The notes beneath the pieces were generated by a model. The model saw only the letters and a program-made list of their open reading frames with translations. It had not been told where the DNA came from and did not search any database. A program made the translations under genes and the position numbers. From an uncultured Gammaproteobacteria bacterium (GTDB lineage: Bacteria > Pseudomonadota > Gammaproteobacteria > UBA4575), in the NCBI GenBank assembly GCA_951812785.1, contig OX638335.1:771501-835500 (forward strand): a DNA stretch of 64,000 nucleotides. Direction: 5' to 3'. How positions within the stretch are numbered: position 1 is the first letter of the stretch; every line of letters begins with the position of its first letter. Below, one piece after another: positions 36,742 through 47,352 of the stretch.

Positions 36742-39700
36742 ATGAATCCAGGCCAAAAAGTCAGAATCAAGACTGACCCTGCTCGTGTCGGCGTATTGAC
36801 TGACCGCAAGCAGATTATTGGTCGGCGAGTAAAGCTAGGCGTGGACTTCAAAGAAGGGGGGCACGAATACATCCTTGAAGGATTGTTGGAGCTCGTGCCA
36901 GATGAGGAAAGCCTGAATGACTTGATACAGTCAGGAAACTTTTCCGGCAGGCAAGTGCTGCGAAATAGTATTACCTATCGCCGTTTAAGTGGCCGTTTAG
37001 CAAATGTCATTTACAGTATGGAGTCCACTGATACGGACTTTTATCCGTATCAGTTTAAGCCCGTCTTAAGTCTGCTCGATTCTCCTTCAAAGGGACTGCT
37101 AATTGCTGACGAAGTTGGTTTAGGTAAAACGATTGAAGCGGGATTGATCTGGACGGAGCTTCGTAGTCGCCTGGATGCCAATAAATTATTAGTAATTTGT
37201 CCAGCGATGCTGCGTGAGAAGTGGGTTAGGGAGTTGCGTAACCGGTTTGGTGTGCAGGCTCAGAGCGCTGATGCTAATGAGCTGTTTGAGACACTGAAAC
37301 AATCAGAAAGAGCTGAAATAAATGGTTTTGCACTCGTCTGCAGCAAAGACGGTTTGCGACCGCCAAGAGGTTTTGAAGACGGGGATAAGGCTGACTCGCT
37401 AAGGGGGAAGCTGGCTCAGTTTTTCTTAGATCGTGAGGCTGATGATCCGTTGTTTGATCTTGTGATTGTTGATGAAGCGCATTATATGCGTAATCAGGAG
37501 AGTATGACGTCGAAGCTTGGGCGTCTAATTCGGCCGGTCACCGATTACATGACATTGTTGTCAGCAACACCTATTCAGCTAGCAAGCGAGGACCTTTATC
37601 AGCTTCTTCGTATTCTTGATGATCAGACCTACTCACATATCAACTCTTTCCGGCAGATATTATTAGCAAATGAACCCATTAACCGCCTTCATGAAGTAGT
37701 ACAAAGCGGCGAAGCTACAGAAGCCACTTTCATAAAGTTAGTTGATGAAGCGTTGATGCATCCTTTGTTGTCAACGAACAGGCAATTAACACACCTAAAA
37801 TCTAGGGGCTTAACTAGCGAAGAACTGAAAAAGACCCAGGTTCGGGCAGAAATTGCCGGAGATCTCGAGAAAATCAACCTGTTAAGTAAGGCGGTATCTC
37901 GAACTCAAAAGCGTCAGGTAACGGAATGGCGGGTCATTCGTGATGCGGTGCCTGAATACATTGAGATGAGTAGCCTAGAAGAGGAGTTCTACAACAGTGT
38001 TACCGATTCGGTAAGTGAATACTGTGAAGGGAGGGACATTAGCAAGGGATTTTTGCTGACAACACCTCAACGCCAAATTGCTAGTTGTATGCCTGCAGCA
38101 CTGAGGGCCTGGAAAAACAGGGTACGTGAAGAAGGTATAGATGTTGAACTATACGGAGATTTTGGTTGGGAAGAGTTAGACAAGAACGCAGAAGCTAGTT
38201 TGGGCCCGCTAACTGCTCATCTAGTCGCCAAAGCCGACGAATTAGGTAGCTATGAACTGCTAAAACAATGCGATAGTAAGTATCAACGATTGGAAGAAAT
38301 CTTGAAACAGTTCTTTCGTGATCATCCTGATGAGAAACTGATTATTTTTACCTACTTTCGCCAAACCATTTTTTATCTTGAGGAGCGCCTTCAAGAAGCT
38401 GGCATTAATCCCAAAATTTTGATGGGGGGGATGAAAGAAAGTAAGGATGACGCTGTACGGCATTTTGAAGAGGATCCTTCGATTCGGGTTCTTATTTCAT
38501 CGGAAGTGGCAAGTGAAGGGATCGACTTACAACCCTGCCGGGTACTGATCAATTACGATTTGCCTTGGAATCCAATGAAAGTAGAGCAGCGTATCGGTCG
38601 GATAGACCGTATTGGGCAGCAAGCTAAGAAGATTACTATTTGGAATCTATTTTATGCAGATACCGTTGACGCAAGGATCTATAGGAGATTGCATGAAAGG
38701 CTTCACATCTTCGAGTATGCATTAGGTGGCCTGGAAGCCGTACTTGGGGATGAAATAACTAAATTAGGCTATGACTTGCTCGCGGGAAAACTCAGCCCAG
38801 ATGAGCAGGAGGGCAGAATACGACAGACAGAACAAGCAATGGCGAACCTTCGGCGAGAAAATAACGAGCTTGAGGACAAAGCCGCATTTCTTGTTGCCCA
38901 CAGCGAATATATTCTAAATGAGGTGGTGGCGGCAAAGTCTCTACAACGGTTTATTGGTAGTAGCGATCTAGCGACTTACTTTATTGATTATTTTTCACAG
39001 AATTACCCCGGTACCGGTATAAAACAATTGGTGCCTGATGCAATGGAATTTGAAATCACATTGAGTTCAGACGCTAAAAGTGATTTTGTGGATTTTATGC
39101 GGAAAAAGAAAATACAGAAGCCAACCTTCCTAATTATCACAACGGAAAAACAGATACGCTTCATTTTTGACAATAAGCTAAAAAGGGTGAATGCACTAAC
39201 GGAAGTTATTAATCAATTCCATCCGTCTATCCAATTTATTAATTCAAAGTTGAGGGAGCAGAAAGAACAGCTGATTCCGACAGCTACTCAAGTTTCGAGG
39301 ATAGATGCTGGGAATATAGCAGCTGGGGTATATGGGTTCTTCGTTAAACGCTGGCAGATAACAGGAGTGCGAGATAGTGAACGTCTGGCTTATGCTGCTT
39401 TAAATCTATCTACTGATAAGTCACTTTTGGAAGAAGATGCTGAAAGGCTGGTTAACAGTGCCTCTAATAACGGAAAGGACTGGGCTGCAGCGAGAAATTT
39501 GGTTGATGTGGGGAAAGTCGAACTGGCCTACGAGCAGTGTGAAGATATTTTGGATGATGTTTACCGATATTATATCGAGAGAATTGAGCGTGAAAATGAG
39601 GACAGGGCAGATGTGCTCGCGAATACCGCAAAGAATCATTTTGAAGGGCAGATTACTCGAATTCAGGAAATCATCGATAATCACCGGCGGCAAGGCAAGG

Positions 39701-39840
39701 ACAAAATGATTCCAGCTAATGAGGGGAAGATCAGAAAGCATAGGCAAAGGCTAGCAGATCGACTACAGGAAATTGAAAAAGGTCGTAAGATAAGCCACTC
39801 CTATAGTGATGTTGCGCTGGGAGTTATTGTGGTTCAGTGA
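36742..39840 (+). CDS. SNF2/RapA-type helicase-like ATPase of a putative defence module
   Basis: A 1032-aa protein. N-terminal SH3-like head MNPGQKVRIKTDPARVGVLT (a fold used by several phage-defence helicases), then the SNF2 core: motif I ADEVGLGKT (122-130), DEAH (244-247), SATPIQ (274-279), then an insertion, motif IV LIIFTYFRQTI, motif V SSEVASEGIDLQ and motif VI QRIGRIDRIGQ (616-626). The last 370 residues are helical with no known domain (RQTEQAMANLRRENNELEDK). The arginine fingers and all ATPase motifs look intact. It overlaps the following Hsp70-like gene by four bases (stop TGA inside GTGATG), so the two are made together. GC is again lower here, about 44%. Confidence 0.88.
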   Translation: MNPGQKVRIKTDPARVGVLTDRKQIIGRRVKLGVDFKEGGHEYILEGLLELVPDEESLNDLIQSGNFSGRQVLRNSITYRRLSGRLANVIYSMESTDTDFYPYQFKPVLSLLDSPSKGLLIADEVGLGKTIEAGLIWTELRSRLDANKLLVICPAMLREKWVRELRNRFGVQAQSADANELFETLKQSERAEINGFALVCSKDGLRPPRGFEDGDKADSLRGKLAQFFLDREADDPLFDLVIVDEAHYMRNQESMTSKLGRLIRPVTDYMTLLSATPIQLASEDLYQLLRILDDQTYSHINSFRQILLANEPINRLHEVVQSGEATEATFIKLVDEALMHPLLSTNRQLTHLKSRGLTSEELKKTQVRAEIAGDLEKINLLSKAVSRTQKRQVTEWRVIRDAVPEYIEMSSLEEEFYNSVTDSVSEYCEGRDISKGFLLTTPQRQIASCMPAALRAWKNRVREEGIDVELYGDFGWEELDKNAEASLGPLTAHLVAKADELGSYELLKQCDSKYQRLEEILKQFFRDHPDEKLIIFTYFRQTIFYLEERLQEAGINPKILMGGMKESKDDAVRHFEEDPSIRVLISSEVASEGIDLQPCRVLINYDLPWNPMKVEQRIGRIDRIGQQAKKITIWNLFYADTVDARIYRRLHERLHIFEYALGGLEAVLGDEITKLGYDLLAGKLSPDEQEGRIRQTEQAMANLRRENNELEDKAAFLVAHSEYILNEVVAAKSLQRFIGSSDLATYFIDYFSQNYPGTGIKQLVPDAMEFEITLSSDAKSDFVDFMRKKKIQKPTFLIITTEKQIRFIFDNKLKRVNALTEVINQFHPSIQFINSKLREQKEQLIPTATQVSRIDAGNIAAGVYGFFVKRWQITGVRDSERLAYAALNLSTDKSLLEEDAERLVNSASNNGKDWAAARNLVDVGKVELAYEQCEDILDDVYRYYIERIERENEDRADVLANTAKNHFEGQITRIQEIIDNHRRQGKDKMIPANEGKIRKHRQRLADRLQEIEKGRKISHSYSDVALGVIVVQ

Positions 39841-41693
39841 TGAAGTTTAAAAACAGGGAAATGGCAAACAAATTCAAGGATGCTTTTAAGAAAGCAGGGA
39901 TAGATTTGCCAGCTAAAAAGGGCAAACCTGTAAAAAATAAGAAAAAGAAATCACGCAATTCATCCCGTTCGGTTAAAACACCACCACAGGTTGCCACCTC
40001 TCATAATTCGAGCTCAACAGTGGGTAATAAATCTTCACCCACAAAAACTCGAAATTCGAAAAAAGCGACGCAGAGAAAAAACGCTAAGAGGCAGAGAATA
40101 CAAAAGGCACATCGTGATGGATTGCCTTCTTATTCCGCAATCCAGGAAGCATATGGCTCATCTCAGAAATCCCAAAAAGCTGGTTCTGGCGATATCTCAA
40201 GTCAGCCGCTAACTCAAACAACCTTAAGAGCTAGGGAAGGCATTAAATTCAAGCCAAATCCGGCTTTCGAGCAGAAAATGGTGGATTCCCGCCTAATCGT
40301 CGTTGACCAAGGTCCTTGTGCAACCCACCTCTCTCAAGAAAGTGACATCAAAGTACAGCTGGTAATTGGACTGGATCTTGGCACTTCCACGACAAAGGTT
40401 GTTATTGGCGACCCCGACCGTAAACGTTTCTACGCAGTTCCTTTTTCATCAGAATCCAGTAACCCCTATTTAGTGCCAACAGCCATTCAGGCTGAGGATG
40501 AAAAGAAGGTTGTTATAAAAACAGGCGATGGCCCTGGTTTTCTTCATGATATTAAGTTGGATTTAATGCAGGGGGGAAGCCGCACCACAACTGTTCGTGT
40601 CGCTGCCTATATTGCACAAATTGTCCGTCATAGTATTCGCTGGTTTCTTTCAGTACATGCCGACGAATACCGCGATATGGAAATATTTTGGACAATGGCC
40701 TTGGGATTGCCGACGGACTCTGCACGTCAGACGGAACTAGAACATCGCTTTCGGTTGGCGGCAATAACCGGCGCGCAGGCAGCTATCTCTCAGGAAGCTT
40801 CTATTGCTATCGGTAAGGTTGACGAGCTTGTGGGCTGGGTAGAGGAAGACCTGATTGCCGTCAGCGCCGATGGTGATCATTCCCGTTTCGAGGAGCTAGG
40901 AAGCGACGCGGGAGTAGTTGTGGTTGTCCCAGAAATAGCAGCCCAAGTGGTTGGTTTATATCGGTCTCGACGATGGGACTCGAAAAGACCTATCTCCTTC
41001 CTGATGGACATAGGTGCAGGTACAGTGGACTCTGCAGTGTTTTCGCTGGTTCCTGCAAGCGAAGAAGACAAGGAACTCGCTTTCTGTTCTTTTAGCTGTG
41101 ATGTTAGCGAGTTAGGTATTGTCAATCTTCATATGGACAGGGTTGATTGGCTTATCAAGAATCTACCTGAGGATCTTCCGGACTGGGGAAAAGTGGTTGA
41201 ATTCTTAGTTGACCAACAGCAGTTCGATGGGGCATCTACACCGGTTCCAGCCAGTATAGATGAATACATAAATCATATCGAAATTGTTTCAGGAGGCACC
41301 AACAAAGATTCTGGTAAAGAATATACGGCGCAGCTTAGGGGAAAAATCTACGGGCGAGTTTTACGGGGAGCCAAGCGTAAGAATGAGAGCGATAGTGCAT
41401 GGGGCAATCTCCGGGCTATGATTTGTGGGGGCGGAGCTCGATCTGCTTTCTATCGAAAGTTTGTACAAAACATATCCAAAAATACTTCCTTCAATTTGCA
41501 GATTGAGGCGTTAGAGAAACCCAGCAACCTTGAAGCACCGGGGTTGCCATCGTCCGAGTATGATCGCTTGTCGGTGGCTTATGGCTTAGCCCAAGGTACC
41601 CAATGGGAATATCGATGGCCTGAGAGCATGGAAGATATTGGCTATAGAAAGAGAGATGCCACAGGGGCTTATCTCTCAAAAGATATGGTTTAG
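39837..41693 (+). CDS. Hsp70/actin-like ATPase with long basic N-terminus, partner of the SNF2 protein
   Basis: A 618-aa protein. Residues 1-110 are rich in Lys, Arg, Ser (KKGKPVKNKKKKSRNSSRS, RKNAKRQRIQKAHRDGLPSY), probably disordered and nucleic-acid binding. From about 172 it is an actin/Hsp70-fold ATPase: phosphate 1 IGLDLGTSTTKVV, DIFWTMALGLPTDSA-type beta sheet, phosphate 2 SFLMDIGAGTVDSAVF (about 388-402), adenosine motif AMICGGGARSAFY (about 526-538). No substrate-binding beta domain of a chaperone follows. The start is GTG 39837 or ATG 39840, coupled to the upstream stop. It resembles divergent Hsp70-like proteins found in defence islands; no known name. Confidence 0.83.
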   Translation: MMKFKNREMANKFKDAFKKAGIDLPAKKGKPVKNKKKKSRNSSRSVKTPPQVATSHNSSSTVGNKSSPTKTRNSKKATQRKNAKRQRIQKAHRDGLPSYSAIQEAYGSSQKSQKAGSGDISSQPLTQTTLRAREGIKFKPNPAFEQKMVDSRLIVVDQGPCATHLSQESDIKVQLVIGLDLGTSTTKVVIGDPDRKRFYAVPFSSESSNPYLVPTAIQAEDEKKVVIKTGDGPGFLHDIKLDLMQGGSRTTTVRVAAYIAQIVRHSIRWFLSVHADEYRDMEIFWTMALGLPTDSARQTELEHRFRLAAITGAQAAISQEASIAIGKVDELVGWVEEDLIAVSADGDHSRFEELGSDAGVVVVVPEIAAQVVGLYRSRRWDSKRPISFLMDIGAGTVDSAVFSLVPASEEDKELAFCSFSCDVSELGIVNLHMDRVDWLIKNLPEDLPDWGKVVEFLVDQQQFDGASTPVPASIDEYINHIEIVSGGTNKDSGKEYTAQLRGKIYGRVLRGAKRKNESDSAWGNLRAMICGGGARSAFYRKFVQNISKNTSFNLQIEALEKPSNLEAPGLPSSEYDRLSVAYGLAQGTQWEYRWPESMEDIGYRKRDATGAYLSKDMV

Positions 41694-41813
41694 GCACATT
41701 GATATTCTCCAGTGACAATTGGAGGTTTTTGGGGCTTATTAAAATTACCGGTACTGACATTAGCTGGATTCAGAGAAGAGGGGGGCTCGCTACGTGTGCT
41801 CTAGGGTGGTAGC

Positions 41814-42431
41814 ATGAAAAAGCCCACAAAATATAAATGGACCTTCCCTGCACGCTTCCGTACAGGTGCCTACGGCTGGAAATCCTCCAAATTAGCCTGT
41901 CAGTGACTTCGAGAAGCCGTCTCTGAAATAAAGAAGGTTGCTAAGAAAGAACCTGTTCTTGCGGCAGAGGGGGGCAATTCGCCTGATGGAAAAGCTCTGG
42001 CCCGCGCTGTAGCAAAACGCTATCCAATGAAAGCACAAGCTGAGATTCTCGCTGATCTGATCAAGACCACACCTGGGGAAGAGGGCAAGTGGTTTGCCAC
42101 GGCCAAAGATTTGAAACTCTATGAGCTCGCGCTACAGCTCGCAGATCAGAGCCCTTGTGAGCCGAAGATGCTGACACGGGCGGCTAGAGACTTCCTTGAG
42201 TCGGAGCCTGAGTTTGCACTTGGCTCAGCCCTGGCTGCGCTTCGCTGGTTGAACGAAGGCTGGGGTTACGAAGTGACAGGCATCGATGTTATAGACGCCT
42301 ATGACCTGGTTCTGGAAGCCGCCGATAGAGCCCACATAGATAACGTGTTAGATCAAATTCGTGGATTGCTTGACCAAACACAGGGTGCTGGGAACGCATT
42401 CGTCAGGCAGTCTTTGTCGCGTAGAATGTAA
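41814..42431 (+). pseudogene. Conserved hypothetical protein (DUF6880-like), nonsense mutation and central deletion
   Basis: ATG 41814 encodes KKPTKYKWTFPARFRTGAYG then WKSSKLACQ and in-frame TGA at 41904-41906; the same frame continues LREAVSEIKKVAKKEPVLAA. From memory, homologues are about 430 aa (W-x-F-x-x-R-FRRNAFGW...KRIKEAVSEIKKVARKDPVLAAEGAV...), with a long middle part that is absent here: AAEG jumps to GNSPDGKALARAVAKRYPMK, the start of their C-terminal domain (AEILADLIKTTPGEEGKWFA, SPCEPKMLTRAARDFLESEP). So about 200 residues are lost. A 134-aa product from ATG 42027 is possible. It is the last gene of the island. Confidence 0.65.
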
Positions 42432-42574
42432 CAGTTCAACGGGGGGAATGTGCATCCTAATGCGTGCGGTATATTTCTTCAGATTACTCTCATTTGTATC
42501 CCAGATGCATCCCAAGACAAAATCTATGGCGTGGGACGGGAAATAATCCGTTGGGTTTAAAAAGGGAAGGAGGA

Positions 42575-42661
42575 TGGTACCAGAGGCCGGACTCGAACCG
42601 GCACACCATTGCTGGCGGGAGATTTTGAATCTCCTGTGTCTACCAATTTCACCACTCTGGC
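42575..42661 (-). tRNA. tRNA-Leu (anticodon CAA)
   Basis: A complete minus-strand class II tRNA with encoded CCA: acceptor GCCAGAG, D arm with GGTAGAC, anticodon arm GGAGA-TTCAAAA-TCTCC (CAA), long variable arm, T loop TTCGAGT. Reads UUG codons. It is the right-hand border of the island. Confidence 0.95.
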
Positions 42662-42690
42662 ACTGCTTAGATTGTAACTATTTCCCTCAG

Positions 42691-42750
42691 GGATACAAAA
42701 TCGCTTGCGGATTTTGTATCCGGTGCGTCTACCAATTCCGCCACCCCGGC
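42691..42750 (-). pseudogene. 5' half of a second tRNA-Leu, rejoined through an inverted repeat
   Basis: From 42750 leftward the minus strand reads GCCGGGGTGGCGGAATTGGT AGACGCACCGGA, an intact acceptor 5' strand and D arm of a tRNA-Leu. Then the anticodon arm becomes ...TACAAAATCC and, instead of a variable arm, T arm and acceptor 3' strand, an exact mirror image follows: GGATACAAAATC (42721-42710), loop CGCAAGC, GATTTTGTATCC (42702-42691). No T arm exists. U33 is replaced by A. It lies 30 bp from the true tRNA-Leu. Confidence 0.75.
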
Positions 42751-42854
42751 ATATGTTAAGGTTCGCGAAGTTTAACTGAAACTCCCATAACATCAAGTTC
42801 GCTCATGCTTTCGTGTCTAGTAATATTGTCTGCTTTATAAAATTATGTGGTTAA

Positions 42855-43898
42855 ATGAAACAACGGTCCGTTCAATTCACTACTGATAATTTCGATTATG
42901 ATTTGCCTAAAGAGCTGATCGCATTAAAGCCTGCGTCAGATCGTCATGGCAGTCGATTATTGATTGTGTCTCAGTCTAATGATGAATTTGTGGATAGATA
43001 CTTTGCTGAAATAGAAAATTATTTGCAGCCAAGTGATTTATTGATTCTAAATGATACTAAGGTATTTCCTGCGCGCTTATATGCCAATAAGTTAAGTGGC
43101 GGCAAACTCGAAATCATAGCTGAAAGAATGCTAGCTGATGGATTGGTTAAAGTTCAGCTAAAGTCTAATCGTACGCCCAAAGAAGGCTCGATTATTTGCA
43201 TTCATGAAGGTTTGGATGCGCAAATTTGTGGTCGTGATGAAGAATTTTTCATATTGAAATTTTTATCAGATTTACCGCCTTTAGAAATTTTTCAGCGTTA
43301 CGGACATATACCATTACCGCCATATATAGAGCGTGAGGATGATCTAAGCGATATTTCCCGTTATCAAACTGTGTATGCGCAAAAGCCAGGCGCGGTGGCA
43401 GCACCCACCGCGGGGTTGCATTTCACCCAAGGCTTATTATCTAAATTAAAGCAGCGAGGTGTTGCTGTAGACACTATTACCTTGCATGTAGGGGCAGGGA
43501 CATATAAACCAGTCAAAGTAGAAGATCTTACTCAACATCAAATGCATGCTGAGTTTGCCCATGTGTCTGAGTCGGTTTGCGAGAAAATACTACACACTAA
43601 AAAGCAGGGTGGTCGGGTGATTGTTGTCGGCACTACCTGCGTTCGTGCGTTAGAATCTGCAGCCTTAGGTGGTGAGTTGAAGACTTTTACTGGTGATACC
43701 GATATATTTATTTATCCTGGCTTTGAATTTAAAGTGGTTGATGGGCTAATCACAAACTTCCATTTACCGCGTTCAACTTTGTTAATGTTAATTAGTGCGC
43801 TAGCAGGGTCAGAGAAAATTCAATGCGCATATCAACATGCGATCAATCAGCGTTATCGTTTTTATAGTTATGGCGATGCGATGATGATTACTGATTAA
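42855..43898 (+). CDS. queA: S-adenosylmethionine:tRNA ribosyltransferase-isomerase (QueA)
   Basis: A 347-aa QueA that transfers and isomerises the ribosyl part of SAM onto preQ1-tRNA to form epoxyqueuosine. Typical sequence: FDYDLPKELIALKP, LILNDTKVFPARLYANK, GAVAAPTAGLHFT, GAGTYKPVKVEDL, TNFHLPRSTLLMLISALAG. Normal length. First gene of queA-tgt-yajC-secD-secF. Confidence 0.97.
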   Translation: MKQRSVQFTTDNFDYDLPKELIALKPASDRHGSRLLIVSQSNDEFVDRYFAEIENYLQPSDLLILNDTKVFPARLYANKLSGGKLEIIAERMLADGLVKVQLKSNRTPKEGSIICIHEGLDAQICGRDEEFFILKFLSDLPPLEIFQRYGHIPLPPYIEREDDLSDISRYQTVYAQKPGAVAAPTAGLHFTQGLLSKLKQRGVAVDTITLHVGAGTYKPVKVEDLTQHQMHAEFAHVSESVCEKILHTKKQGGRVIVVGTTCVRALESAALGGELKTFTGDTDIFIYPGFEFKVVDGLITNFHLPRSTLLMLISALAGSEKIQCAYQHAINQRYRFYSYGDAMMITD

Positions 43899-43917
43899 TT
43901 CATTGATTTATTTTTAA

Positions 43918-45075
<1,158 letters not shown>

Positions 45076-45105
45076 CGCCTAAAATTAAATTGTGAGGGAT
45101 AAATT

Positions 45106-45429
45106 ATGTTTTTTATAAGTGATGCACATGCTGAGGCAGCTCCAGCCGCCGGTGGCGGGACAGAAATGTTAGTCATGATCGGCATATTCTTTGCCATTAT
45201 GTATTTCATGATTATTCGCCCTCAGCAAAAGAGACAGAAAGAGCATAAATCATTAATGGAATCACTCAGTAAAGGTGATGAAGTGGTGACTAATGGCGGC
45301 ATGATGGGAAAGATTAAAGCTGTTGGCGATGACATCATTCGCATTGAGTTGGCAGAAAACGTTGTTATTAAAGTCCAGAAACATGCTATCGCTAGCGTAC
45401 TGCCTAAAGGCACTTTAAATCAGGATTAA
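45106..45429 (+). CDS. yajC: Sec translocon accessory subunit YajC
   Basis: A 107-aa protein with one membrane helix (MLVMIGIFFAIMYFMII), then RPQQKRQKEHKSLMESL, GDEVVTNGGMMGKI and a small beta domain. YajC belongs to the SecDF-YajC complex that helps SecYEG translocation. Confidence 0.96.
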   Translation: MFFISDAHAEAAPAAGGGTEMLVMIGIFFAIMYFMIIRPQQKRQKEHKSLMESLSKGDEVVTNGGMMGKIKAVGDDIIRIELAENVVIKVQKHAIASVLPKGTLNQD

Positions 45430-45478
45430 TCGTTAATAATTAAGCGTCCAAGAATAAAGCGAGTATCGAGAAAATCAT

Positions 45479-47347
45479 ATGTTAAATCACTATTCTTTTT
45501 GGAAAAACGCAATGCTGTTATGCATATTAGTCATTGCTGCTATCTATGCATTACCTAATTTGTTTCCAGAAGATCCATCTGTTCAGATCTCGCATGACAG
45601 TGGTGAATTACCTACAAGCTTGCAAGCTCAAGTGGAAGCGGTGCTGACTCAGAATAAGCTTGACAAAAAAGGTATAGAAGTAACCGAATCTCAGCAGCTA
45701 CTGGTTCGTTTTTCTGATACAGATACTCAATTAATCGTAGCAGATGAATTAAAGAGTGCACTAGACTCACAACATATTGTCGCATTGAATTTGGCGACTG
45801 CTGTGCCAGGTTGGTTGCGCTCATTAAATGCTAGCCCAATGAGTTTGGGTTTGGATTTGCGAGGCGGCGTACATTTCTTGCTGCAAGTAGATGTGGCGGC
45901 GGCATTGGTTAAAGCGCTGGATCGTTATGAAGGTGAATTTAGAACCGCATTGAGGAATAAGAAAATTCGCTATGTGTCTGTTAGTCATGATGGTGTTGGC
46001 TTGGTCGTGAAGTTTCGTGACCAAGAAAATTTGCAGGCCAGCTTAGCAGAATTAAAAGATAATTTCCGAGCAGATCTAGATTTTATTGAAGTGGATTCAG
46101 AAAAAGGTTTCGATCTTAGGATCGATTTTAAAGCCGCTGCAAAACAAGAGCTACAAACTTTTGCGGTACAACAAAATACCACCACACTGCGAAAGCGTGT
46201 TAATGAGTTAGGCGTTGCCGAGCCTGTTATTCAAAGGCAAGGATTAGACCGTATCGTAGTGCAACTTCCTGGTGTGCAAGATACAACTCAAGCTAAAAAT
46301 ATCTTGGGTGCAACTGCAACACTAGAATTTCGTATGGTAGATGAGCAAGCAGATGCGTTTGCAGCTAAGCAGAGTGGCCAAGTGCCTATTGGTGACAAGC
46401 TTTATTATGAGCGTGACGGTAACCCTGTATTACTCAAGCGCAAGCCAAAATTAGAGGGTGAATATATTACTGATGCCTCTTCAGGCATTGATCAAGATTC
46501 TGCTGGTCCAGCGGTATTTATTAACCTGGATGGTGAAGGTGCTAGGAAATTCAGGAAAATCACTGGCGATAATATTAAGCGCTTAATGGCAGTGGTGTTC
46601 ATTGAGAATAAAACTGATTACTACAAAGATGATAACGGTGTATTACAAACGCGTACACGTAAAGTTGAGGAGGTTATCAACATTGCGCGTATTCAAGATG
46701 AGTTAAGTCATCGTTTTCAAATTACTGGCTTAGACTCTACGCGTGAAGCGCGTAATTTAGCATTGCTATTAAGAGCTGGCGCATTAGCAGCGCCGATGAG
46801 CATCATCGAGGAGCGAACTGTCGGTCCAAGCCTGGGTCAGCAAAATATCGATCAAGGTAAGCGCTCGGTTATTTTGGGCATGATCTTGGTGATGATATTT
46901 ATGGTGGTTTACTATCGCGTGTTCGGTATTGTTGCGAATATTGCGCTAGTTGTGAATTTGCTATTAATAATTGCGATTTTGTCGATGATTCCAGGAGCCA
47001 CTTTGACTTTGCCAGGTATTGCTGGAATTGTGCTAACTGTAGGTATGGCGGTTGACGCTAATGTGCTGATATTTGAACGGATACGTGAAGAACTGCGCAA
47101 TGGCAATTCTCCGCAAGCAAGCATCCACTCAGGCTATGCAAAAGCACTTTCAACCATTGCGGATGCTAATGTCACCACGTTGATTGCTGCGATTGTTTTA
47201 TTTACCTTTGGTACCGGACCAATTAAAGGTTTTGCGGTAACGCTGTCGATTGGAATAATGTGTTCAATGCTGACTGCAATAATGGGTACGCGCGCGATAG
47301 TTAATTTAATTTACGGAAATAAAAAGGCGCCAAAGCTGGCGATATAG
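45479..47347 (+). CDS. secD: Protein translocase subunit SecD
   Basis: A 622-aa inner-membrane protein using the proton gradient to complete preprotein translocation. First membrane helix (MLLCILVIAAIYALPNLF), conserved GLDLRGGVHFLLQVD, periplasmic P1 domain with RVNELGVAEPVIQRQG and IVVQLPGVQD, and five C-terminal helices including TVGMAVDANVLIFERIREE with the functionally important Asp. secF starts five bases after its stop. Confidence 0.97.
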   Translation: MLNHYSFWKNAMLLCILVIAAIYALPNLFPEDPSVQISHDSGELPTSLQAQVEAVLTQNKLDKKGIEVTESQQLLVRFSDTDTQLIVADELKSALDSQHIVALNLATAVPGWLRSLNASPMSLGLDLRGGVHFLLQVDVAAALVKALDRYEGEFRTALRNKKIRYVSVSHDGVGLVVKFRDQENLQASLAELKDNFRADLDFIEVDSEKGFDLRIDFKAAAKQELQTFAVQQNTTTLRKRVNELGVAEPVIQRQGLDRIVVQLPGVQDTTQAKNILGATATLEFRMVDEQADAFAAKQSGQVPIGDKLYYERDGNPVLLKRKPKLEGEYITDASSGIDQDSAGPAVFINLDGEGARKFRKITGDNIKRLMAVVFIENKTDYYKDDNGVLQTRTRKVEEVINIARIQDELSHRFQITGLDSTREARNLALLLRAGALAAPMSIIEERTVGPSLGQQNIDQGKRSVILGMILVMIFMVVYYRVFGIVANIALVVNLLLIIAILSMIPGATLTLPGIAGIVLTVGMAVDANVLIFERIREELRNGNSPQASIHSGYAKALSTIADANVTTLIAAIVLFTFGTGPIKGFAVTLSIGIMCSMLTAIMGTRAIVNLIYGNKKAPKLAI

Positions 47348-47352
47348 AAACG

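Noticed and set aside
27966-42560. Integrase-driven genomic island with att repeats at tRNA-Leu
   Set aside because: Location beside tRNA fits, but no integrase gene and no direct copy of the tRNA 3' end was found at the other border.
42557-42796. 79-codon minus-strand ORF and its plus-strand counterpart over the tRNA-Leu genes
   Set aside because: They are translations of the tRNA and tRNA fragment; ORFs ending in VRPLVP and GLEPAHHC types are well-known tRNA shadows.
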